Assembly: GCA_963751395.1 (NCBI GenBank)
Contig: CAVVUC010000001.1
Span: 806,001 to 870,000 of the forward strand
Source of the DNA: CAVVUC01 sp963751395
Lineage (GTDB): Bacteria > Verrucomicrobiota > Verrucomicrobiia > Chthoniobacterales > Chthoniobacteraceae
DNA length: 64,000 nucleotides
Direction: 5' to 3'
Part shown: piece by piece, positions 1 to 11,200 of the stretch
Numbering within the stretch: the first letter of the stretch is position 1
Layout of the letters: each line of letters opens with the position of its first letter
Position numbers and translations under genes: made by a program
Notes under the pieces: generated by a model
The model's input: only the letters and a program-made list of their open reading frames with translations
Database searches by the model: none
Told to the model about the DNA's origin: nothing

Positions 1-1
1 T

Positions 2-106
2 AACGACTCGGGCGGATTTGTCGAGGCGATTGCCGGTGAGATGCTGCAAGATGAATTCCTCGGTGTGAATCTCTCGGTGGTCACCGCAGCAGATGCTTCC
101 TCTTGA
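2..106 (+). CDS. 3' end of an unidentified gene (partial)
   Basis: The window opens inside an open frame that reads about 34 codons to TGA at 104-106, ending ...VVTAADASS. The start lies outside the window. Composition is compatible with coding, but the fragment is too short to assign to a family. It could equally be a chance frame joined to the degenerate region that follows. Confidence 0.3.
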   Translation, partial: NDSGGFVEAIAGEMLQDEFLGVNLSVVTAADASS

Positions 107-456
107 TGTTGTCCGGATCCTCATACGCTGAATCTCCATCGGAGCTGCGGTTGGACAATCCGCCCACCTACGATCGAGTAACAACCCGGATGCGGTATTC
201 GTCTGTTTGCAATCCCATCTACACCGGCTCGATTGAAACCTTCACCTATGTTTCGCAGCCGTGGAGCGGCTATGGCATCTTCACGGCGAGGGTGGCCAGC
301 TTCTCCAGCAGTGACTCCGCAGCCAAGGCCGGCGTCATGTTCCGCGAAAGCCTCACGGCGGGAGCGAAGAAAAGCATCACCTACATGACTCGCTCAGGAT
401 CGGCCTGCGCCCGGCACAAGACCGCCACGAAAGAAATTAAGGCACTCGGCAGATGA
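103..456 (+). pseudogene. Fragment of a secreted LamG/DUF1349-like domain protein
   Basis: The open frame contains YGIFTARVASFSSSD followed by AKAGVMFRES and KKSITYMT. This resembles the '(D)G.f.aRV.S....d.waKAGVMiRE.l' pattern of concanavalin-like domains common in large secreted proteins of Verrucomicrobiota and Planctomycetota. Only about 60 residues match; the sequence after residue 95 looks like random translation. There is no signal peptide and the nominal start is TTG. I read it as a decayed internal piece of a larger exported protein. From 457 to 870 I see no convincing gene. Confidence 0.4.
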
Positions 457-870
457 GAACGAATAGAGGGCCTGGTCGGTGGCGGTGACGAGGCTGGTGA
501 GATCGCGGGTTGCCAATTTGCTCGGCGGCGAGCGGCGGGGGTCTCGACCTGCCAGTCCGGCGGCAGTTTTTTGAGGGGGGAACGAACTTCGCATGCTCTC
601 CGGCCGTGCAGATGTGCCAGACTCGGGACGCGGCCACCCGAGTTTGCCTCCAGAGTTTCTCGCCCCGACGCCGCAGCCCGCGAACTTTTCGGTTGCGTGA
701 GTCCTTAACAATGATAAACCGGTGGCGATGATTCGCTTTGGTTTAGACTTTCACAGAATGGGGAGCAGCCCCGGCATTGAAAGCCGTTTCATGTGCTTGC
801 GCACCGCCAAAGTAGAACAAGCTCAACTCGGAATTCGCAATCTCTCCGTAAGTGGCTGATAATCAGATAG

Positions 871-954
871 GCCGGCGTGGCGGAATTGGCAGACGCGCTG
901 GACTCAAAATCCAGTATTCGCAAGAATGTGTCGGTTCGACCCCGACCGCCGGTA
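871..954 (+). tRNA. tRNA-Leu (anticodon CAA)
   Basis: A class II tRNA with a long variable arm. Acceptor GCCGGCG (871-877) pairs with CGCCGGT (947-953). The anticodon loop CTCAAAA gives CAA. T arm is GTCGG-TTCGACC-CCGAC. The discriminator is A954 and CCA is not encoded. A leucine tRNA is expected to have this long extra arm. It stands alone in front of the giant-protein operon. Confidence 0.95.
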
Positions 955-1178
955 CTCTCTGAAATCGACTTGGGCTTGCCACCCGGTTCGCTATTCACCC
1001 GCTGTTGGAGAGGTCGAGAGTTCACCGCTCCGACCACCCCGCTAACGGCCTTTTCGAACTCGCTACTGAGCAATTGTAATCCAATGGCGCTTCATTCAGC
1101 ATGTCGCTTTCCAACCTGCCCCTGAAATTTTTCGGGAGCATTTTCAACAGCGTTCCCGTCTTTAACACCTAACAGGCT

Positions 1179-4100
1179 ATGAAATTCTCCACCTTGGTCC
1201 TCGCCGCGCTGCTCGCTTCGTTCGTTGCATCTTCTCCAGCACAGCAGCCATCGCCGCCAACAAACACCATCACCAAAGAGCAGACCGTTTACGTGCCGTT
1301 TGAGAAACTCGAGCAGGTTTTCGAGAATCAGGAGCGCGGTGTTTTCCTGCCCTATCGCGAGTTCCTCGAACTCTGGAACAAGCTGAACCTGCCCGATCAA
1401 ATCAAGAAGACGGAGCCGCCAGTCGATGGCGTCCTCGCTGCCGCGCATTACACGGGAATAGTCGAGGGCGATGCGGTCGTCATGAAGGCGAAGCTCGATC
1501 TCGAAGCGCTCAAGGAAGGCTGGTCGGTGCTCAAGCTCGGCGCGGGCCAGTTGAACATCGCCGACGTGAAATCCAATGCGAATCTCAACGTCCGTGACGG
1601 CAACTACGAGGTGATTTTTCCGAACAAAGGAAAATACGAATCCGAGATGACCATCTACGGCAAGGTCACGCGCGAGACAGGCCGCAGCACGCTGCATCTC
1701 AATCTGCCGCGCACCGCCGTCTCGCAGTTCGAGCTGGTGATTCCCGAAAAGGGACTCGACTTCACCATCACCCCCGCGTCTGCGTTCACGAGCGCCGAGC
1801 AGCCGGATGGCTCCACAAAACTCGCCGTTTATTTCGGCGCTTCGCAGGAAATCAACATCGCCTGGCAGAAGCGCGCCGGCGAAACCGCTCTCACGCCGCT
1901 GCTTTTTGCAGAGACATCTGCGGCCGTGAGACTCAGCGCCGGCGCGGTCCGGACGACGCTCGACGTGCAATATCGCATCCTGCGCACGGGCGTGAGCACG
2001 TTCGAGATTCTCGTGCCCTCCGACCAGCAGGTGCTCAACGTCGATGGACAGAACCTGCGCGACTGGACCTTGCAGCCCGCCGACAAAATGCAGCGGCTCA
2101 TGGTCAACCTGCACACGCCCGCCCGCGACAACTACACGCTGCGGATCAACATGGAAACCAGCGTGCAGGCGCTTCCCGCGAAGATCGCGCTGCCCGCGTG
2201 CGAAGTAAAAAACGTCGAGCGCCAGAGCGGCTCGGTCACGATTTCCGCCGATCCGGAACTCGTTGTCGAGGCCGGCGATCTGGCGGGCCTCACGCAACAG
2301 GCCGCTGTCATTGAAAAAGGAAATTCGCTCGTCGGTCAGTATCGCTATCTGCGGTTGCCCTATTCGGCCCGGCTTTCGATCTCGCAGACGGAACCGGTGG
2401 TGGAAGTCACCAGCGATGCGCTCGTGACCATCGAGCCGGAGACCAAATACCTGACGGCGAAATTCAACTACGAAGTCAAAAAGGCAGGCATCTTTTTCGC
2501 CCGCATCGCCCTGCCCGCGGGCTTTGCGCAGGCCGAGGCAAAAGGCGAGGCGGTGGAAAGTTCGAGCGTCCAAAAAGTCGGCGACAAGAACATCCTCGAA
2601 GTGAAATTCAGATCGCGCCGCACCGGCGCATTCAGCTTCGACATCAATGCCGAAGCCGCCCGCAAGACACCGGACGAGGCGCTGACCGTCCCGGTTTTCA
2701 CGCCGCTAAATGTGCAGCGATACGAAGCCAGGGTCGGCGTCGCAATTCATGTGAGCCTCAAGGCCAACACCACCGATCCCGGCGACCTGCGGCAGGAGGA
2801 CATCCGCAACATGAAGGCACTTCCAGTCCGCGACCCGGAGACCGCGCCGCTCACGCTCGGATTTCGTTATCGCGGCGAGGCAAAGCCCGCGCAGGTCGCA
2901 TTCGAGCTTCGCAAACCGCGCGTGTCGGTCGAAGTGCTTGCGCTCACCGAAGTGCGCGAGGCGCTGATCAAGAACGAGTGGCGTTTCAATTACAACGTAG
3001 AGTATGCGGGCGTGAACGAGTTCTCGATCGCCGTGCCGAAAGCCATTGCCGACGACATTCAAATCGATGGCGATGACATCAAGGAGCGAACCAGGTCCGA
3101 CGAGAAAAACGAAAAGGGCGAACCAACCGGCAATGTGATTTGGAAGGTCAGTCTTCAGGACAAACGGCTCGGCCAATTCCAGCTCAGAGTCTCGCTCGAA
3201 ACGCCGCAAACCCAGTTGAAACAAGGTTCCGCGGCCGACGTGAACCTTTACGAACTGCGTCCGCTGAACGTCTTTCGCGAGACCGGACAGGTCGCCGTGC
3301 TGAAGGACGGCAACCTCGAATTCACCGCGACCGACGCGAAGGGGCTCGAGCTTATCGACCCGAAGGAACTCAGCGACGAATTACAGCGCGAAGGCATTTT
3401 CCTCGCCTACAAATACGCCGCGCATCCCATCGCGCTTCATCTCAGCATCGCGAAAAACCTCTACCTCGATGTGCCGTCCGCGCTCGTGACTTATGCGGTC
3501 CTAAACAGCGTCGTCGCAGGGAACAAGGCCGAGACGACCGAGGTGATCTACTGGGTGCTCAATAAATCGCAGCAGTTCTTCAGCATCCAGCTTCCGCCCG
3601 GTGGACGGATGCTTTCCGATGCGTTCGTCAACGGCGTGCCGCAACAACCTTCGCGCCGGCCAGACAACAACGAAGTGCTCATCCGCCTGCCCGCCGCGTT
3701 GGAAAACGAAGCGTGCGCCGTGAGGTTCGTTTACGAGGTGCCGAGCAAGCGCGCCAACAGTGGCCTCTGGCCGCGCGGCACGATAAACGTGCAACCGCCA
3801 GCGGTCGCAGGCACAGGCGTGCTCCAAACGAAGTGGACGCTTTATCTGCCCAACGGCTATCGCTACGTGAAGTTCGGCGGAGCGATGAAAGAAGCCGCCG
3901 GGCGCTGGGGCTGGGATCGTTTTCGCCGGCTGGCGGATTTCTTCGTTCCTCAAGTCGGCCCGCAAGTCCGGCGCGATCGTGCGAATTCCTGGAACGAGCC
4001 GCCCGCGACGCCGAAATCGCAGGCATCCGGATTCGATTTCCAGATTCCGAAGGAAGGCGCCTCCGTCGTTCTACGGCGTCTCGACGCGCCGGCGGCAATC

Positions 4101-4466
4101 ACGATTCACTACCGATCGAAAACCTACGCGAACATCGTCGAGGCGATTCTGTTCTTCGCCGCGTTCTTCTTTGGAGTGCGTCTCGTTAATCGTCCGCGCG
4201 AAAGCCGGTTCTCTTACGCGATGTTCGTCGGCGTGGGCGCGCTCATCATCGCAGGTGCGGTCGCGCCGCGCGCGGCAGGAATGTGGACGGCGATTTATCT
4301 CGGTGTCCTGCTCGCGGCGGTCGTGTGGATCGTCCGTGGCGCGTGGATAACGCAGAGCCGCTGGCGCGAGCGACGGCGTGAGCGCAAGGCTGCGCGCGCG
4401 TGGCAACCGCCGCCCATGCCGCCGACACCGCCCGCCCCGCAAACACCAGCCGCACCACAAGTCTGA
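1179..4466 (+). CDS. Giant exported protein 1, membrane anchored at its C-terminus
   Basis: 1095 residues, function unknown. The N-terminus is a signal peptide (KFSTLVLAALLASFVASSPA). Then comes a short motif, VPFEKLEQVF...LPYREFLELW, which recurs in altered form near the N-terminus of the next two genes (IPADQLDSIL, VPYDRFIELW), so the three are probably paralogues. The long middle is rich in alternating hydrophobic strands, suggesting stacked beta-sandwich domains outside the cytoplasm. Residues about 985-1060 contain three hydrophobic spans (ILFFAAFFFGVRLV, FVGVGALIIAGAVA, IYLGVLLAAVVWIV) followed by a basic, proline-rich tail, so the bulk should be outside with the tail in the cytoplasm. 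The next gene starts 8 bases after its stop, indicating an operon. Confidence 0.85.
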   Translation: MKFSTLVLAALLASFVASSPAQQPSPPTNTITKEQTVYVPFEKLEQVFENQERGVFLPYREFLELWNKLNLPDQIKKTEPPVDGVLAAAHYTGIVEGDAVVMKAKLDLEALKEGWSVLKLGAGQLNIADVKSNANLNVRDGNYEVIFPNKGKYESEMTIYGKVTRETGRSTLHLNLPRTAVSQFELVIPEKGLDFTITPASAFTSAEQPDGSTKLAVYFGASQEINIAWQKRAGETALTPLLFAETSAAVRLSAGAVRTTLDVQYRILRTGVSTFEILVPSDQQVLNVDGQNLRDWTLQPADKMQRLMVNLHTPARDNYTLRINMETSVQALPAKIALPACEVKNVERQSGSVTISADPELVVEAGDLAGLTQQAAVIEKGNSLVGQYRYLRLPYSARLSISQTEPVVEVTSDALVTIEPETKYLTAKFNYEVKKAGIFFARIALPAGFAQAEAKGEAVESSSVQKVGDKNILEVKFRSRRTGAFSFDINAEAARKTPDEALTVPVFTPLNVQRYEARVGVAIHVSLKANTTDPGDLRQEDIRNMKALPVRDPETAPLTLGFRYRGEAKPAQVAFELRKPRVSVEVLALTEVREALIKNEWRFNYNVEYAGVNEFSIAVPKAIADDIQIDGDDIKERTRSDEKNEKGEPTGNVIWKVSLQDKRLGQFQLRVSLETPQTQLKQGSAADVNLYELRPLNVFRETGQVAVLKDGNLEFTATDAKGLELIDPKELSDELQREGIFLAYKYAAHPIALHLSIAKNLYLDVPSALVTYAVLNSVVAGNKAETTEVIYWVLNKSQQFFSIQLPPGGRMLSDAFVNGVPQQPSRRPDNNEVLIRLPAALENEACAVRFVYEVPSKRANSGLWPRGTINVQPPAVAGTGVLQTKWTLYLPNGYRYVKFGGAMKEAAGRWGWDRFRRLADFFVPQVGPQVRRDRANSWNEPPATPKSQASGFDFQIPKEGASVVLRRLDAPAAITIHYRSKTYANIVEAILFFAAFFFGVRLVNRPRESRFSYAMFVGVGALIIAGAVAPRAAGMWTAIYLGVLLAAVVWIVRGAWITQSRWRERRRERKAARAWQPPPMPPTPPAPQTPAAPQV

Positions 4467-4474
4467 GCGAGTTT

Positions 4475-7400
4475 ATGATCTGGCGCATCGAAGCAAATCG
4501 TCCGGGTAGCGCACGCGGCCCGCGTGCCGCTGTCGGCGGCCCGCCGACAGCATCGGAGTGCGCGCAATTTCCAGAGGGACGTCCATCGTCAAGTGTTCGC
4601 GGCGGGCCGCCGCGAACGGCACGCGGGCCGCGTGCGCTACCCGGCATTCTGATCCTCGCGCTTATTGCTTTAACCAGCGCATTGGCTTCCGAGCCGACTC
4701 CTCCCGACCGGCGTGAAATCTGGATTCCCGCCGATCAGCTCGATTCGATCTTGAGAAAGAACCCGAAGGCCGTGCTCCTTTCGCGCGAGCAATACGAAGC
4801 GCTATTGCGCGACGCGAAACGAAACGCGAAGCCCGCTCCCGAAGCCCCACAGCGCGCGACGCTCACCTCCGCGCGCTACCAGGCACAGCTCGACGGGAAG
4901 GTCGTGCAAGTTGTCGCGGAATTTTCCGTGAACGTCCTGTCCGACCAGTGGGCGCAGGTGCCGTTCGACTTCGACGGCCTCACGCTCGGCGGGCTCCGGT
5001 GCGACGCGGAGACGGCGCTCGTGGGCGGGCAACAAAGCGGCAAGGCGTCTGCCGACAGGGGCATGCGGCTTCTCGTGCGCGGGCGCGGCGAACACAAAAT
5101 CACGGCGGAATTCAGCATCCCGGTCCGGATCGAATCCGGCGCGACCAAGATTCACATGAAACTTCCGCAGGCGGCGGCGAGTTCTTTCGCGATCACTCTT
5201 CCCGCGGACGTGACGATCGATTGCGACAAGCCTGCGAGCGTGAAAAAGAGCGCGGAGAAAACAATCGTCACCCTGGCTTTGTCGGCTGCGGAACCTGATT
5301 TCACCTTGTCCTGGCGGGCGTCCAGTGAGGCGGGCAACCGGGCCGCGGTGCTCTCCCAGACGAGCACCTTCATCTACTCGGTCGATGCGGAACGCGTCCA
5401 CGCCGACCTCGGCATCGTGCTCAATGCGGCGCTGGGAAAACTTCCCGCCACGCTTCAAATCGACGTGCCTGCCGGCGCGAAGGTGCTGCAAGTCGAGGGT
5501 GCCGAAGTGGCAAAATGGTCACTCGCCGGGAACACGGTGACTGTCGATCTCGCACCCGGCGAACGCACCGCCGTTGGCTTCCGTCTTTTCCTCGAGACGC
5601 CTTCGCTGGATCAGGCGAGTAAGGCCACCGTCGCGCTTCCCCTGCCGAAAGTCGCCGGAGTCGGGCGCGTCACCGGCGCGTTTGCGATCCTCGGAAACCC
5701 GGCCATCGCCATCCGGGACATCCGCACCGACGCGCTCACAATCCAAACGGAGGGCACGTTCGACGCGGCGATCGAGCGGAACCCGTCGTTCGTCGCAGCC
5801 TGCCGGTTTCTCGCGCTGCCGGAGTCGCCACGCATTGATGTGAGCCGGATCGCGCCGCGCTTCGACGCCGATCTCGACACGTTCGTCCAATTCAATCAGG
5901 ACGCGATTCTCATCGAGAGAACGATCGTGCTGCGCGAAGTCGAAGGCTCGATCTTCTCGGCAACGATCACGATTCCCTCCGCCGAGGAAGTGCTCAGCGT
6001 GCAGCGCGCCGACGGCTCCGAACCGGACTGGCGGCTCGAAAACAAGAAGGTCAACGTCCGCTGGAGCGACCAGCTCGCCGCCGGCGAGAAGCGCGTTTTC
6101 AAGATTCGCAGCCGCGTCGAGCCGAAGAACTGGAACCAGCCCGTCTCCGAAAGCATCGCGTTCTCACTCGGCGATGCGCGCGTCGAAGGCGCGGAAAAAG
6201 TGACCGGCTATATCGCGTTGAAAGCCGACCCTTCCTTCCGCGTCGAGACGGAAGCCTCCGACGGACTCGAACCTCGCGATGGCCGCCAGACTCCGGTGCA
6301 GGGCGAGTTCGCATGGTTCCGACGCCAGAACTTCGCGTTGAAAACGAAGATCACAACGCGCACGCCGGAACTTCAGGCATCGGTCATCGGTTACGCGCTG
6401 CCGATGGAGAACGCCCTCGATCTTCACGCGCAGTTGGATTTCACGATTCTTCATTCCGGCGTGAAGAAGGTGCGGATCAAAGTGCCCGCGAAATTCGCGG
6501 CGCAGTTTTATTTCGACGGCCCGCAGGTCGCCGAGCGGAACCTGGAGGGCGACACCTGGAGCGTTTCATTCCAAAAGGAAATCACGGGCACCTGCTCGCT
6601 CAGCGTCACCGCCCAAATCCCGATCGAGAGAAACGCGGACGACGCATCGCGGTTCGCCGTCGAGGTGCCGGTCATCACGCCGCTTGGCGTGTCGCGCGTG
6701 AACGGCTCGTGGGTCGTCGAGGCGAACACCGACACGGAAATCACTTTCAAAACCACCGGCATGAACGCGCTCGACTCGCTCCTCGCACCGGCGCTCGCCG
6801 GCTACAAGCCGCGACATCGCGTCATCGGCGTTTTCGATTACCTCGGCTCGGCGTATTCGCTCACGCTCGAAGGCGTGCGCCACGAGGTCGCGACGATCCC
6901 GACCACGATTGTCGATCGCCTCGAACTCGCCAGCGTGGTCTCGACGAGCGGAGCCGGGCGGCATCATGCAATGTATCTGCTGCGCACTTCGGGGGAACAG
7001 TTTCTCGATGTCGGGCTTCCGCCCGGCTCGAAACTCTGGTCACTCTCGGTCGATGACCAGCTTGTCAAACCCGTGAGCCACAGGAAGGACACCGTGCGTG
7101 TCGAACTGCCCGCGAAGCTGGAATCGGGGAGTTCGGTGAGCGTGCTCTTGCTCTACGAAACGGGCAAACACGAGTGGGGCGGCTCAGGCTCGCAGGAGCT
7201 GATCGCGCCCAAGCTCGCGACACGCATCCCCGTGCTGGAAAGCCGGTGGCGTGTGTTTTTGCCAGAGGAAGTTTCGTATCGGAACTTCTCAAGCAATCTG
7301 CCGATGAAAACGAAAGTCCACGAGCCGGTGCTGGCAAGCTGCCTCCTATGGCGATTGCCAGCAAAGGAAAATAAGCTGGCGGGCATCATCGTTCCAAAAA

Positions 7401-8242
7401 TCAATTGGAACGACGCAACTGTGCGGGACGCCGTTGATTCTCTCCGCCGCCAGACTGGCGTGGACATCATCTTACACTCGGACGAAGCGACGAAACAGAC
7501 GCGCATTACGCTGTCACTCAAGGACATTCCGTTGACGGATGCGCTTAGATACATCGCGAATCTTTCGAATCTAATAGTAAAAGCGGACGCGCACTCAGTG
7601 GCGCTCGTCCCTTACTCGGAATACACCGAGGAGCTCGAGACGAAGGAATTCAAAGTTCAGCCGAGCTTTCTTCCAAACGCTCCTGAAGACGCCTCGCGCA
7701 AAATGAGTGCTCGCGAATTCCTCGAACAGCAAGGGGTTCCGTTTCCCCCGGGTGCTACGGCGTTCTATCTGCCGGGAGCCAGAAAGCTGATTTTGAGAAA
7801 CACGCGTTCCAACCTGGATTTGATCGACCAGTGCGTTGATTCATCGAAACCCTCGTCCTCGCAAGAATTCGTGTTCGGCACCGCCGGTCTTTTGCCGATG
7901 AAATTCGATCTGCCGCTGACGGGGCAGCCGTTTTTGTTCGAGGGATTTTATGCGCCGGAGAAAGTGACGTTCTCCTACACCGACTGGTGGAGCCGGGCGC
8001 GGCGGATGTGGATTTGGTTCGTGGCCGGCGGCGTGGCGTTTCTATTTGCCGGAAGGCGGCGACCGTGGGTGGCGATGCTCTGGGGGATGCTCGTGCTGAC
8101 GTTCGTGCCGCTCTGCGTCGCCGCGAGCGCGACGACGGCTTGCAACGCACTTCTCGCCGGATGGCTCGTGGCGTTTGTCTTGGGGCGGGTTGCCGCGTGG
8201 TTCGTTTTTCAACCGCAGCGCGTGGAGGCGAGAGCTGTATGA
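4475..8242 (+). CDS. Giant exported protein 2, with a secretin/STN-like domain
   Basis: About 1255 residues from ATG 4475, paralogous to its neighbours; function unknown. The hydrophobic signal core ILILALIALTSALA begins only near residue 57, because a palindromic repeat (4502-4644) lies between the first nine codons and that core. After it comes IPADQLDSILRKNPKAVLLS. A long beta-rich region follows, then at about residues 968-1120 a segment absent from the two paralogues (VPKINWNDATVRDAVDSLRR ... ITLSLKDIPLTDALRYIANL). This resembles STN/secretin short domains, which in known proteins bind partners in the periplasm. The C-terminus has two or three membrane spans. The stop overlaps the next start by four bases (ATGA). 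Whether the long n-region still allows export is uncertain. Confidence 0.8.
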   Translation: MIWRIEANRPGSARGPRAAVGGPPTASECAQFPEGRPSSSVRGGPPRTARGPRALPGILILALIALTSALASEPTPPDRREIWIPADQLDSILRKNPKAVLLSREQYEALLRDAKRNAKPAPEAPQRATLTSARYQAQLDGKVVQVVAEFSVNVLSDQWAQVPFDFDGLTLGGLRCDAETALVGGQQSGKASADRGMRLLVRGRGEHKITAEFSIPVRIESGATKIHMKLPQAAASSFAITLPADVTIDCDKPASVKKSAEKTIVTLALSAAEPDFTLSWRASSEAGNRAAVLSQTSTFIYSVDAERVHADLGIVLNAALGKLPATLQIDVPAGAKVLQVEGAEVAKWSLAGNTVTVDLAPGERTAVGFRLFLETPSLDQASKATVALPLPKVAGVGRVTGAFAILGNPAIAIRDIRTDALTIQTEGTFDAAIERNPSFVAACRFLALPESPRIDVSRIAPRFDADLDTFVQFNQDAILIERTIVLREVEGSIFSATITIPSAEEVLSVQRADGSEPDWRLENKKVNVRWSDQLAAGEKRVFKIRSRVEPKNWNQPVSESIAFSLGDARVEGAEKVTGYIALKADPSFRVETEASDGLEPRDGRQTPVQGEFAWFRRQNFALKTKITTRTPELQASVIGYALPMENALDLHAQLDFTILHSGVKKVRIKVPAKFAAQFYFDGPQVAERNLEGDTWSVSFQKEITGTCSLSVTAQIPIERNADDASRFAVEVPVITPLGVSRVNGSWVVEANTDTEITFKTTGMNALDSLLAPALAGYKPRHRVIGVFDYLGSAYSLTLEGVRHEVATIPTTIVDRLELASVVSTSGAGRHHAMYLLRTSGEQFLDVGLPPGSKLWSLSVDDQLVKPVSHRKDTVRVELPAKLESGSSVSVLLLYETGKHEWGGSGSQELIAPKLATRIPVLESRWRVFLPEEVSYRNFSSNLPMKTKVHEPVLASCLLWRLPAKENKLAGIIVPKINWNDATVRDAVDSLRRQTGVDIILHSDEATKQTRITLSLKDIPLTDALRYIANLSNLIVKADAHSVALVPYSEYTEELETKEFKVQPSFLPNAPEDASRKMSAREFLEQQGVPFPPGATAFYLPGARKLILRNTRSNLDLIDQCVDSSKPSSSQEFVFGTAGLLPMKFDLPLTGQPFLFEGFYAPEKVTFSYTDWWSRARRMWIWFVAGGVAFLFAGRRRPWVAMLWGMLVLTFVPLCVAASATTACNALLAGWLVAFVLGRVAAWFVFQPQRVEARAV
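4502..4644. repeat. 143-bp palindromic element with perfect 28-bp terminal inverted repeats, inside a coding sequence
   Basis: Left arm 4502-4529 (CCGGGTAGCGCACGCGGCCC...) is the exact reverse complement of right arm 4617-4644. Between them lie two further hairpins, at about 4531-4549 and 4594-4617. The element encodes about 48 Arg/Gly/Pro-rich residues in frame with the surrounding gene, between the first codons and the signal-peptide core. A related, less perfect element is at 61329-61494 with the same outer motif GGGTRGCGCACGCG. No transposase is encoded, so it resembles a MITE or palindromic REP element. Confidence 0.85.
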
Positions 8243-11200
8243 ATTTTAGATTTCAGATTTCCGATTGCAGATTTCTTGCGACTGCCGCGCTGGTGCTCGC
8301 GTCGTGCGCCGCTTCAGTCGGAGCGCCGGAGACGGTGATCGTTCCCTACGACTCGACGAAGCCGGTGGCGGGGCAGAAGCCGGATCAGTTTTACGTGCCT
8401 TACGATCGCTTCATCGAGCTGTGGGAGGCGGCGAAGGCGACGCGGCGCGGGCCGAAGCCGGAGCAACCCGCGACGCCGTTCGTGCTGAACTCCTCGCGCT
8501 ACGAGGGGACGCTCAAAGACGACGTGGTGAGCTTCCGCGGGACGATCGAACTGAACACTTTCGGCGACGACTGGGTGGCGGTGCCGCTCGATTTTCAGAG
8601 CGTAAAGCTCGGGGCGCTCAAGCTCGACGGGCGGCCCGCATCGTTCGACGACGGGAAGGTGCTGGTGGAAAAACCGGGCCGTCACGTGCTCGAAGTCGAG
8701 TTCGATCTTCCGCTCGAGAAAGGCGCGACGGCGCTGCAATGGAACATCCCTCGCACCGCCGCGACGCTCGTTTCCATCGCGCTGCCGCAGCCGCAGATGA
8801 GCGCGACTCTCGTGCCATCGAGCGGCGTCGTGGAAAAGACCGCAGATGGCCGGAAGATCGTCACCGCCGCAATGGGCGGAGTCACCGAGGTGTCGTTGAA
8901 GATTGATTCGTCGGTGGCGATTTCGCAGATGACCGAACCCGTTGTTGCGAGCATTCGTTCGGAGCTGGAAGTCACTCCGGCAATCGAAACCGTCCGTGCC
9001 GCGTTCGTGTTTTCGTTTCCCAAGGCCCGGCAGGACCGCTTCACGGTTTATATCGACAAGGGCTGCGCTGTGGTCGGACTCGACGCCGCGAATCTGAAAT
9101 CGTGGAAACTCACCGGCGCACAGGACCGGCAGGCGCTCGAGATCGTGCTGGCGGAACCGGCAAAGGACAATTTCAGCTTCGACATCGCCTGCGAGCGCCC
9201 GCTGGCCGTGCTGCCAGCGGACCTGGCTTTCCCGCTTTTCTCGGCTGCCGCAAAGCGCGTCGAGCAGACGGTCGCGTTCTTCGCGGCGAAGGAAATCGAG
9301 GTCGCGCCGAAACCCTCGGCGGCGTTCCGGCAGGTTCCGCCCGGCGCCGGGTCGAAGTCGGGACTGCATCCGGTGGCGGCCTTCGCGACGACGGGAACCG
9401 CGGAGCCGCTGGCTTATCGTGTGAGCGCGGCGAAGCTGACGCGCGAGGCGGTGGTGAATTATGTCTATCAAGTCAATCGACGAAAGATCGAGTTGATCGC
9501 GTCATTCGGGTTGCAGTCGAAGGGGCGGGAGCTTTTCGATGCGACGCTCACGCTGCCGGCTGACTTTGAAGTGCAGGCCGTGCAAAGCGAGCGGCTCAAG
9601 GATTGGTGGCGCGACGGCGACCTGCTCCGCGTCCGGTTCAAAGGCGCGACGCCGAAGCAGACGCCGCTCGTGGTTTATCTCGTGAAGCAATACGCGTCGG
9701 CGCCGGACAAGCTGGAGCTGGTGCCGCTCGTGCTGGAAGGCTTCGCGCAGGTGCGCGGCGAGGCAATCATCGCCGCGCACAAAGGCGTGAAAGCGGGCCT
9801 CGCTGTCTCGGGTGATGCGAAGGAAATCGCCGCCGAAGATGCGGCGGAGGACTTCTCGATCCTGCCGCCGCTCGAACGTAAGCGCGCCTTTTCATTCAAA
9901 CAACAAAACTTCCACGGCAGCGTGACGCTCGAAGCGCTGCCCGCGCGCATGAATGCGCTGTGGGTAATGTTCGCGCAGGCGCACGAGGGCTGGCTTTCGC
10001 TGAGCACGCACGCGAGTTTGAGCGTGCGCCAGGGAAGCACGGATCGCGTGACGTTCAGCCTTCCGGCCAGCCTGCCCGAGGCCCGGGTGACGGGCGGCGA
10101 AGTGCGCGAGACAACATCGAAGATCGACGGCGACCGGCGCGTGTACGAGGTCGTTTTTCAAAACGATGTGTATGAATCGGCGGAGTTCACGGTCGATGTG
10201 GATCAGGCCGGCGCGGGCAATCTCGCGCTGCCTTCGCTCGCGTTCGCCGGCGTGGATCGCACGGATGGATTCGTCCTCGTCGAGAACGCCTCCGAGTATG
10301 AAATGCAGCTCACGCCCAGTGGCCTCGACACGGCACAGCGGTCGGACATTCCGTTTCTGCCGCAGCTCTCACCGAGCGCGAGCGTCTTCCGCGCGCAGCC
10401 CGGCTGGGCGCTGACGATCACGATGAACCGGCTCGAAAAAGCGGCGACCCGCAGCGCGTTCGTCGCGTGGGCGGAGATCACGACGGCCATCCGGCGCAAC
10501 GGCGTGGAGTGGAATCGCGCGACGTATCATTTGCAAAACCGCTCGCTCCAATTCCTGCCGGTGAAGCTCCCGCGCGGCAGCGAACTGGTGAGCGCGCGCG
10601 TGGCCGGCCAGAACGTGCGGGCCGATGCGGGCGAAGTCGAGAAACAAAAAGTCGTGCTCGTGCCCCTCATCAAGACCAAGCCGGGCGATCTTTCGTACGA
10701 TGTCGAGATCGTCTATCGCAGCACGGCGCGCGGGCCGCTCGGCTGGCTGTCGCATCGCAAGCTCGACGATCCCGATCTCGTCGGCATCACCGTCGAGAAG
10801 ACACTCTGGAATCTTTGGCTGCCGGAGGATTTTCCCATGGCGAACAAGCCCGAGCGCGTCGGCAACATGGAGATGGTGATCGAGGAAATCGCGCGCACCG
10901 AGAAGCTCGAAGGCGTGCTGCAGGAACTGAAAAGCCTTGGCGACGTGATCACGAGCACGAGGAGCATGTCCGTTCGCAGGCAGGCGGAATACAACTACGG
11001 CAAGCTCTCGAAGTCGCTTGAGGAAGCGGCGAAGGCGTCGCCGCAGGGAAGCTGGGAGGATTTAGATTCCAAATCGAACGTCGGGAAAAAGGTTGCCGAC
11101 AAGCAGCAGTTTGAAGCACAAGCTCGAAATCGCGCGATTCAAAGCGAGCTGAAGCAGGAGCAGCAAAAGTTAGAAATGAAGCCCGCTGAAACTCCGGCGT

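Noticed and set aside
457..870. Several short frames after the LamG-like remnant
   Set aside because: Low-complexity translations on both strands with no start signal or family resemblance.
1092..2573. Long minus-strand open frame (493 codons) opposite giant protein 1
   Set aside because: Composition is Arg/His/Glu-rich with no domain pattern; it mirrors the codon bias of the real plus-strand gene, which has a signal peptide and paralogues.
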